Assembly (NCBI GenBank): GCA_020854105.1
Contig: JADZGB010000044.1
Span: forward strand, 1-64,000
DNA from: Burkholderiales bacterium
Lineage (GTDB): Bacteria; Pseudomonadota; Gammaproteobacteria; Burkholderiales; SHXO01
Direction: 5' to 3'
DNA: 64,000 bases
This document shows, piece by piece, positions 20,940 through 30,305 of the stretch (within the stretch, counting starts at the first letter, position 1; every line of letters starts with the position of its first letter). The notes beneath the pieces are model-generated. The model did not search any database, was not told where the DNA came from, and worked only from the letters and a program-made list of their open reading frames with translations. The translations under genes and the position numbers were made by a program.

Positions 20940-20979
20940 GCCGCATGGTTCCGGCCGTCCGCCCCACGAGCCCGGGCGC

Positions 20980-21954
20980 ATGAACTGGCTTGCGAAACTC
21001 CCGGACGCACTCGCGCACCGCCTCGGACGGGCACCCGTGCCACCGTCCGCAAACGCGCGGCTCACACGCGAACGTGTCTACATCCTGCCCACAGCGGCCG
21101 GACTGCTGTCCGCTCTGACCGTGCTCCTGATACTGCTCGCGAGTATCAACTACGGCCTGGGACTCGGCTTCGCGCTGAGCTTCCTGCTCGCCGGCATTGG
21201 CGTCGTCACCCTCGTGCTCACCTACCGGAATCTGGCGGGACTGCATGTGCGGGCGTGCGACGCAGCCCCTGTGTTCTGCGGCACTCCAGCAGCCTTCATC
21301 GTCGATCTGCACGACGGTTCCGGCGCAGCGCGCCACGCCCTCGAAGTGCGCGCTCGCCTGCAGGGCGCGGCCAGCCTCGCCGATCCGTACGTCGACGTCC
21401 CTGCGCATGCCGAGCGCCAGTGTCTGGTGCGCGTCGACGCACCGGCCCGCGGGACCCTTACCCTGCCCGCTCTGCGCGTCTCCACCACCTTTCCGCTCGG
21501 CCTGTTTCGCGCCTGGTCCGATCTCGACCTGGCCGCCCGCTGCACCGTGTATCCGAGGCCGGAGCCACGTCCGCCTCCTCTGGCGTCCGCGCCTGGCCTC
21601 GCCCCCGGCATCGCCCGCACGTCCGGCGACGACTTCGCGGGACTGCGTGATTACGTCCCCGGCGATGCGCCTGCTCACATTGCCTGGACCGCGCTCGCAC
21701 GCGGCTCGGGCCTGGTCACCAGGCGATTCCAGGCAGAGCCCGCCGGACAGATCTGGCTGCGCTGGCACAGCGTCTCGCCGCAGCTCGAGACCGAACAGGC
21801 CCTGATGCGGCTCACGCGCTGGATTCTGGATCTCGCGACAGAGGACCGCGCGTTCGGGCTGGACGTGCCGGGCTGCCTGCGCGCACCCGGGCGCGGCCGT
21901 GCGCACGTACACGCCTGTCTGTGCGCGCTCGCCTGTTTCGGCAGACGGCAATGA
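20980..21954 (+). CDS. DUF58 membrane protein
   Basis: A 324-residue protein with two N-terminal transmembrane helices (about 35-75) and the DUF58 signature RTSGDDFAGLRDYVPGDAPAHIAWTALARGSGLVTRRF. DUF58 proteins are invariably MoxR neighbours and are thought to be clients or partners of that ATPase; molecular function is not settled. The stop overlaps the next ATG, so the gene is coupled to the transglutaminase. GC content and codon use match the surroundings. Confidence 0.92.
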   Translation: MNWLAKLPDALAHRLGRAPVPPSANARLTRERVYILPTAAGLLSALTVLLILLASINYGLGLGFALSFLLAGIGVVTLVLTYRNLAGLHVRACDAAPVFCGTPAAFIVDLHDGSGAARHALEVRARLQGAASLADPYVDVPAHAERQCLVRVDAPARGTLTLPALRVSTTFPLGLFRAWSDLDLAARCTVYPRPEPRPPPLASAPGLAPGIARTSGDDFAGLRDYVPGDAPAHIAWTALARGSGLVTRRFQAEPAGQIWLRWHSVSPQLETEQALMRLTRWILDLATEDRAFGLDVPGCLRAPGRGRAHVHACLCALACFGRRQ

Positions 21955-23933
21955 GCAGTGCGGCAACACTGCGTACCGGCGCGGTGTACTCGCTGCTTGG
22001 TGCGATGGCGGCGCTCATCGTACCGCACACGCCGCGCCTGCCAGACTGGCTCATGCTGACGGTGCTTGCCTTCCTGCTGTGGCAGTCACTCGCGACCGCG
22101 CTTCGCTGGAAACCGCTGTCGCGCTGGTTGTTGGCCGGCATGTCCGTGGCGGCGACAGCGGCAGTGGTGATCTCGTTCGGCCCGGTTCCCGATCGCGAGG
22201 GATCGGTCGTCCTGCTCGTGCTGATGGCCGGTCTGAAGTGTCTCGAGTTGCGCAGCGTGCGCGATGCGCATGTCGCGACGCTGCTGGGTCATTTCCTCAT
22301 CGTCACGCACTTCCTGTACTCGCAGACTGCCTTGCTCGCCGCGTTCCTCGCACTGATCCTCCTATGGCTGGTGGCTACCGGTGTGGCCTTCCAGGATCGC
22401 AATAGGACACTGCCTCCGGTCCGCATTCTGCGCACCGCGGCGGTGATCGCAGGCAGCGCCCTGCCTCTGGCTGCGCTCCTGTTCCTGCTGTTTCCGCGCG
22501 TGCAGGGGCCTCTTTTCGGCGATGCGGCCACGCCCGGCAGAGCGACCACGGGACTGGGCGATGCGATGAGCCCCGGCGACATCGTCGATCTGGGGCTGTC
22601 GGACGAAGTCGCATTCCGCGTGGACTTCGATGCCGTCGGCGTGGGAGCGCACGAGATGTACTGGCGCGGCCCGGTTCTCTGGGATTTCGACGGGCGCACC
22701 TGGCGCGCGGGGCGGCGGGCCAATCCTCCGGCCACGGTTCGCGCCGGCAGGCGCGAGACCGGCTATCGCGTCACCCTCGAACCGCATGGGCGCCGATGGA
22801 TGTTCGCGCTCGATGTCCCGGCTGCTGCGCCAGCGGGTGCGGTGCTCGGCGCGGACCTGCTGCTGCGCGCGCAGCATCCGATCCGCACGCGCACACGCTA
22901 TGTCGTGCGTTCGCTGCTCGACTATCGCGTCGGCCTGGAGGAGTCGGAACACGTGCTGCGCCGCGCCCTGCGTCTGCCGCCCGATGCCAATCCGCGCACC
23001 GTCGCACTGGGCACGCTGCTGCGCACGCGAAGCGGGGATGGACACGGCGTGCTCGCCGAGGTGCTTTCGATGTTCCGGCAGCAGCCATTCCACTACACGC
23101 TCGCGCCGCCGGCGCTGGGGCGCGACAGCGTGGACGAGTTCCTGTTCGACACGCGACGCGGATTCTGCGAGCACTACGCTTCCGCGTTTGCCGTGATCAT
23201 GCGGGCCGCTGGAGTTCCGGCCCGCATCGTGACCGGCTACCAGGGCGGCGAGTACAACAATGTCGGCAACTATCTGGTCGTGCGCCAGTCCCACGCCCAC
23301 GCCTGGGTCGAAGTCTGGCTGCCAGATCAGGGATGGCGCCGGGTCGATCCCACCGCCGCGGTCGCGCCGGGGCGCGTCGAGACGGGCTCCGCCTTGCCCT
23401 GGCGTGACCAGGATGCATCGCGCGCACGCGACACCGGCGGCTGGCCGTCCTGGATAGACGCACGGCAGGTGCTCGATCATCTCACCCGCTCCTGGAACGA
23501 TTGGGTGCTCGACTACTCCGCGGAACGCCAACGCGGCCTGCTGCGGTACGTCGGGTTGAGCGACGCGGGCTGGCCGCGGCTGGCAGCGCTGCTGGCCGCG
23601 GCAGTAGCGCCGGCTGTGGCCGCGCTTGCCGCACTGAGACTGCGGCACAGGCCGGCACTCCGGGCCGACAGGGTGGATCGGGCCTACGCACGCTTCTGCT
23701 CGAAACTGGAGCGCGTCGGCTGCGCGCGCCGGCCGCACGAAGGACCGTACGACTTCGCGCGGCGCATCGCCATGACTCGGCCGGCGCTGTCGGTCCCGGT
23801 CGACCAGATCACGCTCGCCTATGTCGGATTGCGCTATGCGCACGCGGCGCCCGTTTCCGCCGCCGGGCTGGAGGCCCTGGTGCGCGCGTTCGCGCCCCGG
23901 CGCGTCCTGCGTCAAAGCGGTGCGAGGTATTGA
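21951..23933 (+). CDS. tgpA: TgpA-like membrane transglutaminase
   Basis: A 660-residue protein with five or more N-terminal transmembrane segments (1-180), a periplasmic transglutaminase-like domain and a C-terminal membrane anchor (about 550-570) with a cytoplasmic DUF4129-like tail. The catalytic triad is visible: Cys in RRGFCEHYASAF, His in SHAHAWVEVWL, Asp in RVDPTAAV. Pseudomonas TgpA is essential. The ATG at 21951 overlaps the DUF58 stop (ATGA); an upstream GTG-frame start is less likely. Its last 22 bp overlap the end of nlpD convergently. Confidence 0.93.
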   Translation: MSSAATLRTGAVYSLLGAMAALIVPHTPRLPDWLMLTVLAFLLWQSLATALRWKPLSRWLLAGMSVAATAAVVISFGPVPDREGSVVLLVLMAGLKCLELRSVRDAHVATLLGHFLIVTHFLYSQTALLAAFLALILLWLVATGVAFQDRNRTLPPVRILRTAAVIAGSALPLAALLFLLFPRVQGPLFGDAATPGRATTGLGDAMSPGDIVDLGLSDEVAFRVDFDAVGVGAHEMYWRGPVLWDFDGRTWRAGRRANPPATVRAGRRETGYRVTLEPHGRRWMFALDVPAAAPAGAVLGADLLLRAQHPIRTRTRYVVRSLLDYRVGLEESEHVLRRALRLPPDANPRTVALGTLLRTRSGDGHGVLAEVLSMFRQQPFHYTLAPPALGRDSVDEFLFDTRRGFCEHYASAFAVIMRAAGVPARIVTGYQGGEYNNVGNYLVVRQSHAHAWVEVWLPDQGWRRVDPTAAVAPGRVETGSALPWRDQDASRARDTGGWPSWIDARQVLDHLTRSWNDWVLDYSAERQRGLLRYVGLSDAGWPRLAALLAAAVAPAVAALAALRLRHRPALRADRVDRAYARFCSKLERVGCARRPHEGPYDFARRIAMTRPALSVPVDQITLAYVGLRYAHAAPVSAAGLEALVRAFAPRRVLRQSGARY

Positions 23934-25033
23934 AGCGGGTCGACCGGCCTGCCGAGCTTGCGAATCTCGAAATGCAGTGCCACGCGATCGGATTCGGTGC
24001 GCCCGACCTCGGCGATTTTCTGACCCATGGCAACACGCTCGCCTTCCTTGACCAGGAGCTCGCGATTGTGTGCATAGACGCTCAGATAATTGCGGTCGTG
24101 CTTGACGATGACGAGCTTGCCATAGCCGCGTAGCCCGCTGCCGCTGTAGACGACCTTTCCCGGCGCGCTCGCGAGCACGGGCGCTCCGGCATCAGCTGCG
24201 ATCACGATGCCCTTCGGATTGGTCCCGCTGTTGAAGGTCTGCAGTACACGCCCGCGTACTGGCCAGGACCAGGCGCCCGGGGCGGGTGCCGCTGCCGGCA
24301 GCGCGGCTGGGGGCTGCGCCGGGGCAGGAGCCGGTCTGGCCGACTCCACGGGAGACGACGCTGGAGCGTTCGCCGGCACGGTCGGAGCCGGATCCGGAGC
24401 AGGCGGCCGGCGCGGTGCTGCCGCGACCTGCGGACCGGCCGTGACTGGTCGGGAAGCAGCAGGCGGCGGTATGTAGGGAACGCCGCGCATCTGTGCCAGG
24501 GCCTGCTCCGAATACGGCAGCTTCACCGCCTTGGGTGCATCCAGGACAGGAGGCGGCGCTACCGGCGCGAGCGGCGCGGCCTCGATGGGCGCTTGCGTGC
24601 GCATCGGTCGCACGTCGGCTTCGGCGACCTCCGATCGCTCGCTCCAGCCAGCCGGGGCCTTCACCCGCAGCACCTGGCCGATGCGAATGACGTTAGGGTC
24701 GTGCAGACGGTTCCATTCCGCCAGGTCCCGGTAGTCCTCGCCATGATCGAGCGCGATGGCGTACAGGGTGTCACCCTGGCGCACCGTGTAGTGCTCCGGA
24801 CGCCAATCCTCGCCTTCGGCCGTGGCGGCCGGCGCTGCCCGTACACCTGGTCCCGCGGGAGCCGGCGCGGACTTCGCCACGGACGCCGACGAGGTTGCCG
24901 GTGCAGAGCGCGTGCGTGCCGGATCCGGTCGTGCGTCCTGCACGGCACGCTCGACCACCGGGGCACGGTTCGGCGCGCACGCTGCCAGCACGTACAGCAA
25001 TGCAACCGTGAATGCGCGCGTACGCCGTGGCAT
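23912..25033 (-). CDS. nlpD: NlpD-like LysM/LytM lipoprotein
   Basis: A 373-residue lipoprotein: lipobox LAAC at about residue 19, a LysM domain (HYTVRQGDTLYAIALDHGEDYRDLAEWN), a long Ala/Pro linker, and a C-terminal LytM (M23) domain. The metal-binding His/Asp of active M23 enzymes are missing: the usual HxGxD site reads NPKGIVIAADAG, while HFEIRK remains. This is the NlpD/EnvC condition, in which the protein activates amidases such as AmiC during cell division instead of cutting peptidoglycan. The TAATG overlap with pcm supports the order surE-pcm-nlpD. rpoS, the usual next gene, is not present here. Confidence 0.92.
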   Translation of the reverse strand: MPRRTRAFTVALLYVLAACAPNRAPVVERAVQDARPDPARTRSAPATSSASVAKSAPAPAGPGVRAAPAATAEGEDWRPEHYTVRQGDTLYAIALDHGEDYRDLAEWNRLHDPNVIRIGQVLRVKAPAGWSERSEVAEADVRPMRTQAPIEAAPLAPVAPPPVLDAPKAVKLPYSEQALAQMRGVPYIPPPAASRPVTAGPQVAAAPRRPPAPDPAPTVPANAPASSPVESARPAPAPAQPPAALPAAAPAPGAWSWPVRGRVLQTFNSGTNPKGIVIAADAGAPVLASAPGKVVYSGSGLRGYGKLVIVKHDRNYLSVYAHNRELLVKEGERVAMGQKIAEVGRTESDRVALHFEIRKLGRPVDPLQYLAPL

Positions 25034-25692
25034 TACTTCTGCGCGCCCGGCAGCAACGGGACGAACCGCACTTCCTCGAGCGTCTTGTAGCTGAATTCCT
25101 GGTCCGTATGCTCCACCAGCGTCAGATACTGTTCTCTGGTGCCCAGCGGCATGATCAACCGTCCCCCTTCGGCAAGTTGCTCGAGCAGTGCATCGGGCAC
25201 GTGCGAGGCGGCTGCAGCCATGACGATTGCGTCGAACGGCGCGAACTCCTTCAACCCGAAATGGCCGTCCGCATGCTTGAGACGCACGTTCGCGATGCGC
25301 AGTTCGCGTAATCGCACGCGCGCCTTCATCAGCAGCGGCGAGATGCGTTCCACCGAGTACACCTCGCGCGCCAGCCGCGACAGGACCGCGGCCTGATAGC
25401 CGCATCCGGTCCCGATTTCGAGCACCTTCCCCAGTGAGCGGGCGCCGCGCACCAGTTCGAGCATGCGCGCCACCACCAAGGGGGTGGAGATGGTCTGACC
25501 GAATCCGATCGGCAGCGCGATGTCCTCGTAGGCGCGATGCGCGAGCGCTTCGTCCACGAAGATGTGGCGCGGGATCTCGGCCATAGCCGCGAGCACCTGC
25601 TCGTCCTGTATCCCCGCCTCGCGCAGCCGTTCCACCATGCGCAGGCGGGTACGCTGCGAAGTCATGCCGATCCCCGTGTGCCGCGCGCTCAT
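25033..25692 (-). CDS. pcm: Protein-L-isoaspartate O-methyltransferase
   Basis: A 219-residue repair enzyme that methylates isoaspartyl residues using SAM. The family signature runs through [31 protein letters not shown], with SAM motif [20 protein letters not shown]. The start at 25692 is used; a second ATG 9 codons in is also possible. It lies 16 bp after surE and overlaps the nlpD start, a common stationary-phase survival arrangement. Confidence 0.96.
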   Translation of the reverse strand: MSARHTGIGMTSQRTRLRMVERLREAGIQDEQVLAAMAEIPRHIFVDEALAHRAYEDIALPIGFGQTISTPLVVARMLELVRGARSLGKVLEIGTGCGYQAAVLSRLAREVYSVERISPLLMKARVRLRELRIANVRLKHADGHFGLKEFAPFDAIVMAAAASHVPDALLEQLAEGGRLIMPLGTREQYLTLVEHTDQEFSYKTLEEVRFVPLLPGAQK

Positions 25693-25708
25693 GCCAGCGA
25701 TCTCGCCA

Positions 25709-26503
25709 TCAGGACTGGAGGGGCATGTTCGAGCGAAGCGCGCCGAGGCCGGCCTGGCCGGCGGCGTCCAGCCAGTTCCATACGTCGTCCAGACGCGCGT
25801 ATTGCGTCAGGTCGATCTGCAGCGGGGTGATCGACACACAATCGCCAGCCACCGCGTGGAAGTCAGTGCCCTCCCCCGCATCCAGGGCGCCCCCGGCAGC
25901 ACCGATCCAGTACACCGTCTCGCCGCGCGGGTTGGTCGTCTTCACCACACCTTCGGCCTTGTGGCGCCGCCCCAGCCGCGTCACGTGCAGTCCCTGCAGC
26001 CGTTCATGGACCACGTCGGGCACATTGACGTTGAGGAGCATGGGCCCGGGCAGAGGATCGCGCTGGTAGCGCCGGACCAGGTCGGCGGCGACGCGCGCTG
26101 CGGTCGCATAGTTGCCTGCGCTACGCCGCGCGAGCGAAACGGCGATGGAGGGGATTCCCAACAGGAATCCCTCGGTGGCGGCGGCCACCGTACCGGAGTA
26201 GATCGTGTCCTCCCCCATGTTGGCCCCATGATTGATGCCCGACACCACCATGTCCGGAAGGTAACCGAGCAACCCGGTGACGGCGAGGTGAACACAATCC
26301 GTGGGCGTTCCGTTCACGTAGTGGAACCCCAGGTGGGACTTGCGCACGATCAGAGGGCGGTCCAGGGTGAGCGAATTGCTCGCACCGCTGCGGTCGCGCT
26401 CGGGTGCGACCACCTCGATCTCGGCGATCCGCCCGAGTGCTTCGGCAAGGATCGTCAGGCCAGGAGCGAAGTAACCGTCGTCGTTGCTCAGCAGGATGCG
26501 CAT
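25709..26503 (-). CDS. surE: SurE 5'-nucleotidase
   Basis: A 264-residue metal-dependent phosphatase that removes 5' or 3' phosphates from nucleotides. The N-terminal [16 protein letters not shown] contains the metal-binding Asp-Asp pair; [14 protein letters not shown] and [22 protein letters not shown] are the other active-site blocks. The start is ATG 26503; the frame is open for 17 more codons, but the canonical family start is here. It is the first gene of surE-pcm-nlpD. A TATAAT-like -10 lies at 26726-26731 on the minus strand, more than 200 nt upstream. Confidence 0.96.
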   Translation of the reverse strand: MRILLSNDDGYFAPGLTILAEALGRIAEIEVVAPERDRSGASNSLTLDRPLIVRKSHLGFHYVNGTPTDCVHLAVTGLLGYLPDMVVSGINHGANMGEDTIYSGTVAAATEGFLLGIPSIAVSLARRSAGNYATAARVAADLVRRYQRDPLPGPMLLNVNVPDVVHERLQGLHVTRLGRRHKAEGVVKTTNPRGETVYWIGAAGGALDAGEGTDFHAVAGDCVSITPLQIDLTQYARLDDVWNWLDAAGQAGLGALRSNMPLQS

Positions 26504-26940
26504 GCGGATCGCAGTTGGGAGACGTCCAGAGGAGCCGCGGCGCACCGGCAGCAAGCCACCGCCGCACGATATCCGAGCAGCCGCTGGAATGAGAGGAAAC
26601 CCTCGTTACCGACGCAAGCAGACGATTGCACCTGGGGACTCGGAAGCGCAGGCCACCGCGTGCGGACATCCTGGCGGCTGCCGTGGACGCTGCTCGGCCT
26701 TCATTCGCGGTTGAATCGGCCGAAATTATATACGAGCGGCTCCTCCTGCCCTGCTTGCGCCCCGGGAGGCGCGCCGACGCCGCGTTCGCACCTTTCCACA
26801 CGTTCGCCTACATGAATCCTGCATGCAGCATGACGCCATGATGTCGTGCCCGAACCCCGCCGCCTCGGGGACGACGACCCATTCCCGGCCCGACCGCGAG
26901 GTCCGGCCCGCTTCGCACCGCGCCTGCTGACGCTTCGCTC
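26504..26940. other. Intergenic region between surE and HD-GYP gene
   Basis: 437 bp between two divergent genes with no frame I consider coding. The only motif I can point to is an AT island near 26725-26733 that reads TATAAT on the minus strand and TATATA on the plus strand, suitable as -10 for either gene but without a good -35. I saw no sigma-28 element, tRNA or strong hairpin. Confidence 0.6.
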
Positions 26941-28416
26941 ATGGAACGCAAGCTCCCCATCGATCAGCTCCGCGTCGGCATGTTCGTCATCGAACTCGAC
27001 AGACCCTGGCTGGATACGCCGTTCCTGCTGCAAGGGTTTCTGATCGAGGACGAGCAGACGCTCGCCCAGCTGCGGTCACTGTGCCAGTACGCGGTCGTCG
27101 ATGCCGCACGCTCCACTGTCCCGGTCGCCCTGGATCATCTTTCCGCACCGCGGGTGGAGCCGCGGCGGGTTGTCTCGCCCGCAATCGCCCGCCTCGCTGG
27201 CCAGCGGGCGGAGCCAGCCAGGGGACAGCACGCCCGCTGGCTCGAGCAGATCATGAGCGCGGCCGGGGAACTGGATGCACTGCCGCCCCCGGCAGCGGCG
27301 GTGGCTACGCCCGACAGACCCGAGTCGAGCGCCAAACCGGCAGACGGGTTGTTCACCTGGCTGCGGGGATGGTTCGGCCGTGCCGATGCCAAGCCGGATC
27401 CGGACGCGGCGGAATCCGAAGTCGATGTCATGGCAGTGCGTCCGCGCAGCGGCGCCAGCGTCCCGTTACAGCGCGAACTGCCGCACGCGCACGATGGCTA
27501 CGAGCGCGCGACCGAGATGCTCACGGGCGTCATCAAGGAAATCCGGGCCGGCAAGGGTCTGGAACTCGAAGCCGTCGAAGCCGTGGTCGAGGATCTGGTG
27601 GAGAGCGTCATCCGCAATCCGGAAGCACTGCAGTTGGTCGCGCGGCTGCGCGAGTCGGACGAAGCGGCATTCGACCACGCTCTGCAGGTCGCCGTGCTGA
27701 TGGTCAGTTTCGGCCGCGAGATCGGGTTCTCGCGCGAGCAACTGGTGCAGCTCGGACAGATCGGATTGCTGCTCGATATCGGCAAGCTGCACGTGCGACC
27801 CACCCTGCTCGGCAAGCCGGGACATCTCACCCCCGTCGAGTTCGAGGAGGTGAAGCGTCACGTGGACCTCGGGCTGGAGATGGTGAATGCGTCCGCGAAG
27901 GCGCACCGGAAGGTGCTCGAAGGCATCCACCAGCATCACGAACGTCTGGACGGCAGCGGTTATCCGCGCGGCCTCAAGGACAAGCAGATCGGCACGTTCG
28001 GCCGCATGGCCGGCATCGTCGACTGCTTCTCCGGCATGACTTCACCCCGCCCCTATGCAGCGGCAATGTCGTCCTACGAAGCGATGCGCCAGCTGCAGAC
28101 CTGGGGCGAGCGCTACTTCAATGCCGGTCTGGTACAGCAGTTCATCCAGGCCATCGGCATCTTTCCCGTCGGAACGCTCGTGGAGCTGTCCACTGGGGAA
28201 TCGGCGGTCGTGATAGAACTGCACAAGGCGCATCGCCTGAAGCCGAAGGTGCTCATCGTCGGCGATCCGGAAGGCAGACCGCTCGAGATTCCGGTCATTC
28301 TGGATCTGCTCTACAACCCAGCCGCCGAGAACGACAGCGCGCCCTACATCCGGCGCGGATTGTCCGCGGACAACGGCAACATCGATTCCACCGAGTATTA
28401 CCTGGCACGCGCCTAG
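26941..28416 (+). CDS. DUF3391/HD-GYP domain protein with altered HD motif
   Basis: A 491-residue cyclic-di-GMP-family protein: N-terminal DUF3391 (about 1-140), a Pro/Ala-rich linker, and an HD-GYP domain (about 215-400). The GYP motif is intact (HHERLDGSGYPRGL), as are the first His (FDHALQVAVL) and the later KRHVDLG. The defining HD pair, however, reads Leu278-Asp279 (LLLDIGK for LLHDIGK), so one metal ligand is missing. One base (CTC versus CAC) separates the two. It may be catalytically weak or a cyclic-di-GMP sensor. It precedes an EAL gene by 17 bp. Confidence 0.88.
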   Translation: MERKLPIDQLRVGMFVIELDRPWLDTPFLLQGFLIEDEQTLAQLRSLCQYAVVDAARSTVPVALDHLSAPRVEPRRVVSPAIARLAGQRAEPARGQHARWLEQIMSAAGELDALPPPAAAVATPDRPESSAKPADGLFTWLRGWFGRADAKPDPDAAESEVDVMAVRPRSGASVPLQRELPHAHDGYERATEMLTGVIKEIRAGKGLELEAVEAVVEDLVESVIRNPEALQLVARLRESDEAAFDHALQVAVLMVSFGREIGFSREQLVQLGQIGLLLDIGKLHVRPTLLGKPGHLTPVEFEEVKRHVDLGLEMVNASAKAHRKVLEGIHQHHERLDGSGYPRGLKDKQIGTFGRMAGIVDCFSGMTSPRPYAAAMSSYEAMRQLQTWGERYFNAGLVQQFIQAIGIFPVGTLVELSTGESAVVIELHKAHRLKPKVLIVGDPEGRPLEIPVILDLLYNPAAENDSAPYIRRGLSADNGNIDSTEYYLARA

Positions 28417-28433
28417 CACTGCCTTACGCACCG

Positions 28434-29783
28434 ATGCCTGACCTGACATCCGATCCCGTCCGCACGGCGAACGCCTGCCTGAGTCGTGCGCAGCTGCGTG
28501 AGGCAGCGCGGGCGGCTATCCTGGAGGCAGCCGGCAGCGGCCGACATTGCGCGGTACTGGTGGTGGCAGTGGAGCCCAAGGACCGCCTGCTCCTGCTCAC
28601 CGAGGACTGGATGGACAGCCGCATTGCGCACGCGCTGCACTGTCTGCCCGGGACGCTGCGCGAGGCCGACCGGTACGCCATTCTCGGGCAGCGGCATTGC
28701 TGCATTCTCCTGCCCGGATTGACGAACGTGGCGCAGGCGTTGCTGGCAGCGCACAAGATCTCGCGCGATCTCTCCGAAAGACTGTCGGAGCGTGCCAGTG
28801 AGCCGTGGGCGCGGGTCCTCATCGGGATCGCCTGCCATCCCGACCATGCGGCAGAACCCGATGGACTCATCATGCGTGCGGATGCGGCGCAGCAGCAGGC
28901 GGAATGGAGCGAGGACGACATCTTCCTGTTCCTGCCTGATGCCGCACGGGGCGGCGCTGTCGAACTGCCTGCCTCGCGCGCCGAGGTGCTGGAGGCATTG
29001 ACTTCGAATGCCTACCACCTCGTGTATCAGCCCCAGGTGGAACTGGGCAACGGCAGATGCCGGTCGGCAGAAGCCCTGCTCCGGTGCAGGCTGAGGAATG
29101 GAACGCGCATCCCGCCCGATGTGCTGGCACGGGTGGCGGAACAGGAGGGGCGCATCGCCACGCTCACCATGAACGTGCTGAACATGGCGCTGCGCCAGCT
29201 CTCGGAGTGGTCGAGCGACGGCGTGGATCTGCACGTGAGCGTGAATCTGTCGCCCTACAACCTGCGCGATCGCGATCTCGCCGGCGCGGTGGCCAGCGCG
29301 ATCGCTACCTGGGAGGTGGAGCCGGAACGCGTGACGCTCGAGCTCGTGGAGAGTTCCATGATTCACAACTTCGACCAGGCCGCAGCGCTGCTCAATCGCC
29401 TCAAGGCCATCGGCGTCAGGCTCGCCGTGGATGATTTCGGCACGGGCTATTCCTGCCTGGCGTACCTGCGACAGCTGCCGGTAGACGAACTCAAGGTGGA
29501 TCAGAGCCTGATCCGACACGTACTGCGTTCGCCGGCCGATCGGCAACTGGTGCAGGCCACGGTCGACCTGGCGCACAACTTCGGCCTGCACGCGGTCGCC
29601 GAGGGGGTAGAGACCCAGCCGATGCTCGAGGCACTGAGCGCGATGCGCTGCGACACCGTACAGGGCTATCTGATCAGCCCGCCGATCGAGGCGGACGACT
29701 ATCTGGCTTGGCTCGCGGACCACCAGGCCGACGTGTTCTTCCACCTACCGGAAACAGATAGGGCGGGTACGGCGCAAAAATGA
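28434..29783 (+). CDS. Degenerate GGDEF - EAL cyclic-di-GMP phosphodiesterase
   Basis: A 449-residue protein. Residues 20-165 look like a decayed GGDEF domain: the active loop position reads READRYAILGQRHCCILLP, with no GG[DE]EF. The EAL domain (about 190-440) keeps the catalytic set: Glu213 in SAEALLR, SVNLSP, LELVES, DDFGTGYSCLAYL, ELKVDQ, EGVET and VQGYLISPP. It should therefore hydrolyse cyclic di-GMP to pGpG. Together with the HD-GYP neighbour it forms a two-gene unit likely to lower cyclic di-GMP, perhaps to favour motility. The start is ATG 28434. Confidence 0.9.
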   Translation: MPDLTSDPVRTANACLSRAQLREAARAAILEAAGSGRHCAVLVVAVEPKDRLLLLTEDWMDSRIAHALHCLPGTLREADRYAILGQRHCCILLPGLTNVAQALLAAHKISRDLSERLSERASEPWARVLIGIACHPDHAAEPDGLIMRADAAQQQAEWSEDDIFLFLPDAARGGAVELPASRAEVLEALTSNAYHLVYQPQVELGNGRCRSAEALLRCRLRNGTRIPPDVLARVAEQEGRIATLTMNVLNMALRQLSEWSSDGVDLHVSVNLSPYNLRDRDLAGAVASAIATWEVEPERVTLELVESSMIHNFDQAAALLNRLKAIGVRLAVDDFGTGYSCLAYLRQLPVDELKVDQSLIRHVLRSPADRQLVQATVDLAHNFGLHAVAEGVETQPMLEALSAMRCDTVQGYLISPPIEADDYLAWLADHQADVFFHLPETDRAGTAQK

Positions 29784-29807
29784 AAGGCCAGCCGTCTGGC
29801 TGGCCTT
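29784..29807 (-). terminator. Intrinsic terminator, tRNA-Pro / EAL gene
   Basis: AAGGCCAGC / GCTGGCCTT, a 9-bp perfect stem with a 6-nt loop. On the minus strand it is followed by TCATTTTTG, a fair T tract for tRNA-Pro transcription. On the plus strand it begins directly after the EAL stop codon and is followed by a weaker GTTCAATT, so it probably serves both directions. Confidence 0.75.
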
Positions 29808-29816
29808 GTTCAATTC

Positions 29817-29893
<77 letters not shown>

Positions 29894-29901
29894 ATCGGCG
29901 A

Positions 29902-29907
29902 AGTATA
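29902..29907 (-). promoter_or_regulatory. -10 box of tRNA-Pro
   Basis: TATACT on the minus strand, 5/6 match, 8 nt before the tRNA 5' end at 29893, consistent with start of transcription 2-3 nt upstream of the mature tRNA. No good -35 was found, so read-through from merR may contribute. Confidence 0.4.
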
Positions 29908-29927
29908 GCAGAACGCCCGTGGCGGGC

Positions 29928-30305
29928 TCAGCGCAGGATGCCCAGGATCGCTTCGATTTCTCCGCGCAGCCCGGCCAGATCAGCCCTCGAATCGCTCGCG
30001 GGCGGCGATTCCGGCTGCGCAGAAGACGGGCCCTGGTCGAGGCGGTGGCGCGCTCCGCTGATGGTGAATCCCTCTTCGTAGAGCAGCTGGCGGATGCGGC
30101 GCACCAGCAGCACTTCGTGATGCTGGTAGTAACGCCGGTTGCCGCGGCGCTTGACCGGCTTGAGCTGAGTAAACTCCTGCTCCCAATAACGCAGCACGTG
30201 TGGCTTCACGCCACACAGTTCGCTCACCTCACCGATGGTGAAGTAGCGCTTTGCCGGGATGGGTGGGAGATTAGGCTTGGCGCTGCTGCTCTGGCTCTCT
30301 TCCAT
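29928..30305 (-). CDS. MerR-family regulator
   Basis: A 125-residue MerR-type protein. The winged HTH is [25 protein letters not shown], followed by [38 protein letters not shown]. It lacks the metal-binding cysteines of MerR/CueR, as is usual for this gene in the pheST-ihfA locus, so it does not look like a metal sensor. Its start overlaps the ihfA end by 35 bp. Target genes are unknown. Confidence 0.93.
   Translation of the reverse strand: MEESQSSSAKPNLPPIPAKRYFTIGEVSELCGVKPHVLRYWEQEFTQLKPVKRRGNRRYYQHHEVLLVRRIRQLLYEEGFTISGARHRLDQGPSSAQPESPPASDSRADLAGLRGEIEAILGILR

Noticed and set aside
23912-25405. Longer nlpD start at 25405
   Set aside because: The extension is pcm coding sequence in another frame, whereas a lipoprotein signal with lipobox begins at 25033.
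26504-26940. Small gene in the surE / HD-GYP gap
   Set aside because: Only short frames without ribosome-binding sites or recognisable protein were found.
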